NCBI GenBank assembly: GCA_030638305.1
Contig: DAOWEW010000003.1
Location: 1 to 9,494, forward strand
Origin: Desulfobacteraceae bacterium
GTDB lineage: Bacteria > Desulfobacterota > Desulfobacteria > Desulfobacterales > ETH-SRB1
Reading direction: 5' to 3'
Length of the DNA: 9,494 nucleotides
The notes under the pieces were generated by a model, which made no database searches, was not told where the DNA came from, and saw only the letters and a program-made list of their open reading frames with translations. The position numbers and the translations under genes were made by a program. Positions 6,471-9,494 of this stretch are shown one piece after another; positions within the stretch are counted from its first letter, which is position 1; every line of letters begins with the position of its first letter.

Positions 6471-7741
6471 AATTCTCTATTTTTTTTGCCGGGTACCGGC
6501 CATGAACGATTTGAACTCAGGTCGATATTATTATATGTTCCGTCTTTCTTTTCTTTCTCAATAACTTCAAGATACAGTTTTGCCATTTTTATTTCTTTAC
6601 AGCAATCAGCATAGAATGCTTCCCAAGCATATTCATACATTTTTTGCAGTGAGTCCACACTCATTTTTTTTGGTTTAAAAACAACTTCACCGGCAGTATA
6701 ATGTTCCCAGTTATTATGAATTATTCTGTTTTCCTTCTCCAGTTGTTTTCTGACAGGAGAATGTGGAAAGGGCGTAAGAATAGTAAATTCTGCAAGATCC
6801 AGATCTATTTCCAGCAAAAAATCTACCAGTCGTTTAATATAATCTTCGTCATGATCATCTAATCCCAGAAGAATAGTGCCCTCAACTCCAATGCCGCGTT
6901 CTTTTAACCGCTTTATCTTGTTGCGGATATGATCAGAAGTGTCCACAATAGCCTGATATACATACCAGCATCCAGCCTCTACAGCCAGATCAAGTATTTC
7001 ATCATCATCTTTTATCGGATGAGATATCCATTTTTTTTTAAGAGGTGCAATAGATTTAAACAAGAGCTTTTCCCAGTCATCGTTTTGAGCCAGTGAATTA
7101 TCAACAAAAAACAGACGGTTGTTGTTAATACTTTCCAGTTCTTTTATTACTGCTTTAATGGGACGCGGTCTGAACTTGCGTCCTCCAAGAAATGGGGTGC
7201 AGCAGGGGAAACAGTTAAAACGGCAACCGCGTGAAGCATGGATAAGATCAACCATTTGAACGCCTCGAAAGTTATACAGTTCGCGTTTTAAAATACTGCG
7301 TCTTGCGGTTCCAACCAATGATATATCTGGAAAATTCTGATGGTAATTATAGATCTTTTTTAACCGGCCTTTCTTAAAATCTTCAATAACGGCATCAAAA
7401 CGTCCTTCCGGTTCGCCGATGAACACAGAATCAGCATGCTGCATAGTTTCTTCAGCATGCAGCATTGTTGCAATCCCGCCGAAAATAACTATTTTTCCGT
7501 GAGCTCTGTACCAGTCAGCAATTTTCCAGGCACGTGGTATCTGGCAGGTCAGCATGACTGAAATGGCTATTAAATCAGCTTGTTCATATAAGTCGAGTTC
7601 TTCGACGTTTTCATCGCAAAAAGAAATTTCGACATCATCTTTTATCGTCGCAGCAAAAACAACCGGGCCGTGAGGCGGCAAATTAAATTCAGGCTGATTT
7701 TTTAATTTTGGCCATTTGGGGTATATCAGTTTAATTTTCAC
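6467..7741 (-). CDS. B12-binding-domain radical SAM enzyme (first of two)
   Basis: A 424-residue protein with a cobalamin-binding-type N-terminal domain (CDENVEELD at 42-50, ADLIAISVMLT 55-65, FGGIATMLHAEE 87-98, GEPEG 109-113) and a radical SAM domain with CX3CX2C cluster ligands in RGCRFNCFPCC (Cys173, Cys177, Cys180). An extra Cys181 follows directly. LFFVDNS (210-216), GTILLGLDDHDEDY (288-301) and ILTPFPHSP (321-329) are typical of the Mg-protoporphyrin cyclase (BchE)/hopanoid C2-methylase (HpnP) branch. It shares little sequence with the second radical SAM protein, so the two probably catalyse different steps rather than being recent duplicates. The start is GTG at 7741, overlapping the previous stop as GTGA, with AAAAGG 6 nt upstream. 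The substrate is unknown; an acyl-ACP or lipid is inferred from the neighbours. Confidence 0.9.
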   Translation of the reverse strand: MKIKLIYPKWPKLKNQPEFNLPPHGPVVFAATIKDDVEISFCDENVEELDLYEQADLIAISVMLTCQIPRAWKIADWYRAHGKIVIFGGIATMLHAEETMQHADSVFIGEPEGRFDAVIEDFKKGRLKKIYNYHQNFPDISLVGTARRSILKRELYNFRGVQMVDLIHASRGCRFNCFPCCTPFLGGRKFRPRPIKAVIKELESINNNRLFFVDNSLAQNDDWEKLLFKSIAPLKKKWISHPIKDDDEILDLAVEAGCWYVYQAIVDTSDHIRNKIKRLKERGIGVEGTILLGLDDHDEDYIKRLVDFLLEIDLDLAEFTILTPFPHSPVRKQLEKENRIIHNNWEHYTAGEVVFKPKKMSVDSLQKMYEYAWEAFYADCCKEIKMAKLYLEVIEKEKKDGTYNNIDLSSNRSWPVPGKKNREL

Positions 7742-8406
7742 GTAATACCTTTTCTTTGTAACGTTATTACCATTTCATCGAAATCAGATATTTTTTCAAT
7801 AGTATCAACTACGTCTTCAAGGGATAGCGATTTCATAGTTGAAGTATTATCTTTATTGTCCAGAACAAAGCAAACAGCTTTTTCCTCATTTGCCTCAACT
7901 GCAATCGTTTTTGATGTTTCTCCACGAAGGATCATTTTGCCGGCATAATGCAGCATTGATGGTATCTGATTATGCTGGAATTTAATATATAGCAGAGGCC
8001 CCTGGCACCCAAAATAAATTGCTGCTTCAGCCATGGGAGTTGAGGGCAGGGTATAGATAAAAAGATTCCCCCTTGCGATTGTACGACCGCATGAAACATA
8101 ATCCTTAAAATAAGCCAGGTTAGACTCAAAGCATCCATCATTGTTTGTGCCTAGAATGCCAATGTCATGTTTCATATGCTCGGAATAAGTTATCCCGGCA
8201 TCATTCAGGGCAAGGGCTATGGAGCAGCAAGTCATCTTTGAAGTGGCATCAAACCTTCCGAAATTTTTAATCGCATACTTTAACACAGATTCATACTGCA
8301 AATGAGAATGTAACGATTTTAAATCATTATAATTACCTTGCAGCTTTTTTATAATACTGCCGTATCCGGTCAGTGTGATCCAGCCGATTCCTTTAATGAC
8401 AATCAT
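7738..8406 (-). CDS. Half-length ketosynthase-like protein without active-site Cys
   Basis: This 222-residue protein corresponds to the N-terminal half of a beta-ketoacyl synthase (it resembles the Pfam 'Ketoacyl-synt_2' type found in aryl-polyene-like loci). It begins IKGIGWITLTGYGS, has the DIGILGTNNDGCFESNLAYF region (81-100), LFIYTLPSTPMAEAAIYFG (115-133) and GPLLYI (136-141). Where an active enzyme has its nucleophile Cys it reads KFQHNQIP, with no Cys (about 142-149). The C-terminal half carrying both catalytic His residues is missing. No frameshift is needed to explain this: the frame runs cleanly to a TGA that overlaps the next gene's GTG, so it looks like a maintained short protein, not debris. 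It follows a complete ketosynthase by 18 bp and may be its regulatory or structural partner. A ribosome site is not obvious before the ATG at 8406. Confidence 0.8.
   Translation of the reverse strand: MIVIKGIGWITLTGYGSIIKKLQGNYNDLKSLHSHLQYESVLKYAIKNFGRFDATSKMTCCSIALALNDAGITYSEHMKHDIGILGTNNDGCFESNLAYFKDYVSCGRTIARGNLFIYTLPSTPMAEAAIYFGCQGPLLYIKFQHNQIPSMLHYAGKMILRGETSKTIAVEANEEKAVCFVLDNKDNTSTMKSLSLEDVVDTIEKISDFDEMVITLQRKGIT
7748..7753 (-). promoter_or_regulatory. Ribosome binding site deciding the GTG start of the first radical SAM gene
   Basis: Message strand AAAAGG lies 6 nt before GTG at 7741, inside the end of the half-ketosynthase gene. With the GTGA overlap it supports translation from GTG, giving the normal MKIKLIYPKW N-terminus for this family; the next Met would delete the first B12-domain strand. 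Confidence 0.65.
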
Positions 8407-8424
8407 AAGTTTACAGTTTACGGT

Positions 8425-9494
8425 TCACCCTTTTTTTAACACCACAGCACAGTTAACCCCGCCAAATCCGGAGTTTGTCGAAATTGTTACCGAACCATCG
8501 AGCGTTAAAGGCTCAGGGGAAACCCACCCTGAAGCCTCATTATCAATATTGCACAGGTTTACGGTAGGTGGAACAATTTTTTTATTTAAGGACTCAAATG
8601 CTATGATTATTTCTAAAAGACCGGCTGCTCCCAGTGTATGGCCTGTTCCACCTTTAATAGAATATACCGGGATTTTATGGTTTCCAAAAACAGTTTCCAA
8701 TGCCTTGATTTCCATTGAATCATTATATATGGTTCCTGTGCCGTGGGCTGAAAAGCAGCCAATATCTTTTTCTGAGACATTTGCGGATTTAAGTGCTTTG
8801 CGTATAGCCATGGCAAGTCCGCTTCCATCCCGTGATGGCCCTGTCATATGATTGGCATCATTTGTCAATCCCCATCCAGCGATTTCTCCAATTACAGGCC
8901 TGTTTTCTCTTAATGCTCTTGATTCGCTCATCAACAATAAAAATCCGGATGCTTCACCAAGGCTCAACCCGTTCCTGTCCCTGTCAAAGGGTTTTGCCAT
9001 ATCTTTATCAAGCGCCATTAAAGAAGAAAATCCTGCAAAAACGAATTCACTTACACTATCGCAGGCAACAACCATCGCACAGTCATTTTCATTGCTGATA
9101 ATCATTCCGGCAGCCTGAGCCACAGCAATGCTTGATGAGGCGCATGCTGCTGAAACAACAATACCGAGGCTGCTAAGCTCACACAAAAGCGATATTTTTT
9201 CAAGCAATTTATCCGGTCGGCTGCTTGCAGCATCAGTACTCTCAATCAGAACATGTCTTTCCAGTTTATCAATTTCACCAGCCGTAGTCGCCAAAATCAG
9301 AAATGCATCTTCAGGAATTGAAGAAATATTTTTTTGCAGCAATGGGTTTAGCATTTTTATGATAATTGACTCATCCTGCCCGTACGTCAGGCCAGGAACA
9401 ACAGCAGCATTTTGCGTAAGAAAAGACTTTGTGGGGAATCTGTCAAGTCGCCCTATTGCTGTTTTTTTTGCTAACAACCCATTCCAGCAGGAAT
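8425..9494 (-). CDS. Beta-ketoacyl-ACP synthase (FabF-like, catalytically complete), 5' end outside the window
   Basis: The frame runs off the right edge: upstream of an internal TTG at 9477 the codons read SCWNG, matching the family's usual helix before LLAKKTAIGRLDRF. About 20-30 N-terminal residues, including the start, are therefore missing. Numbering from the TTG codon, the catalytic triad is complete: Cys112 in VVSAACASSS, His245 in SAHGTGT, and His280 in KGGTGHTLGAAG with Lys275. PFDRDRNGLSLGEASG (163-178) and the C-terminal GFGGVNCAVVL are also classical. It should condense acyl groups with malonyl-ACP. Its product differs clearly in sequence from the other complete ketosynthase in the window, so the two pairs probably act at different steps or on different chain lengths. 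It is followed after 18 bp by a Cys-less half ketosynthase. The operon promoter must lie beyond the right edge. Confidence 0.93.
   Translation of the reverse strand, partial: SCWNGLLAKKTAIGRLDRFPTKSFLTQNAAVVPGLTYGQDESIIIKMLNPLLQKNISSIPEDAFLILATTAGEIDKLERHVLIESTDAASSRPDKLLEKISLLCELSSLGIVVSAACASSSIAVAQAAGMIISNENDCAMVVACDSVSEFVFAGFSSLMALDKDMAKPFDRDRNGLSLGEASGFLLLMSESRALRENRPVIGEIAGWGLTNDANHMTGPSRDGSGLAMAIRKALKSANVSEKDIGCFSAHGTGTIYNDSMEIKALETVFGNHKIPVYSIKGGTGHTLGAAGLLEIIIAFESLNKKIVPPTVNLCNIDNEASGWVSPEPLTLDGSVTISTNSGFGGVNCAVVLKKG

Noticed and set aside
6488..6500. GCCGG/CCGGC palindrome near the end of the first radical SAM gene
   Set aside because: A 5-bp stem inside coding sequence is too short to support a regulatory call.
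7433..7468. 9-bp inverted repeat ATGCTGCAT / ATGCAGCAT
   Set aside because: It lies inside the first radical SAM gene where MLHAEETMQHAD repeats similar codons; a 12-nt loop and coding context make it a likely coincidence.

Overview
The window reads as one long leftward (minus-strand) operon of nine genes, with a doubtful rightward ORF at the left edge. The DNA is AT-rich with many A/T homopolymers. The gene set (type II ketosynthases, cobalamin-binding radical SAM enzymes, lipid acyltransferase) suggests a Gram-negative anaerobe, perhaps a Desulfobacterota (deltaproteobacterial) member. That taxonomic guess rests on gene content and on a heptamer repeat I associate with such genomes; nothing here proves it.

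Layout in transcription order, right to left. A catalytically complete FabF-type ketosynthase (8425 to beyond the right edge) is followed by a half-length ketosynthase-like protein without an active-site Cys (7738-8406). Two different B12-binding-domain radical SAM proteins follow (6467-7741 and 5115-6470), chained by GTGA and ATGA overlaps. Next come a family 2 glycosyltransferase fused to a DUF2062 membrane domain (3893-5086), an LpxL/HtrB-like lysophospholipid acyltransferase (2998-3906) and an acyl carrier protein (2715-2987). A second complete ketosynthase (1463-2665) and a full-length ketosynthase-like protein that has lost all three catalytic residues (370-1440) end the operon.

Together this is a type II fatty-acid/polyketide-like locus. 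Two 'active KS + inactive KS partner' pairs bracket two radical SAM enzymes and an ACP. The acyltransferase and glycosyltransferase would plausibly attach the chain to a glycerol or sugar headgroup at the membrane. The plan resembles aryl-polyene (APE) and ladderane-type lipid loci, but paired cobalamin-type radical SAM enzymes point to extra radical chemistry such as methylation, C-C bond formation or cyclisation. No ketoreductase, dehydratase, enoyl reductase, thioesterase, phosphopantetheinyl transferase or exporter is visible, so the locus very probably continues to the right.

Two repeats may be regulatory or hypervariable: a heptamer tandem repeat (five GGG runs on the message strand, G-quadruplex-capable) just upstream of the second ketosynthase start, and an in-frame 12-bp triplication inside that same gene. 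I see no promoter or convincing terminator in the window.
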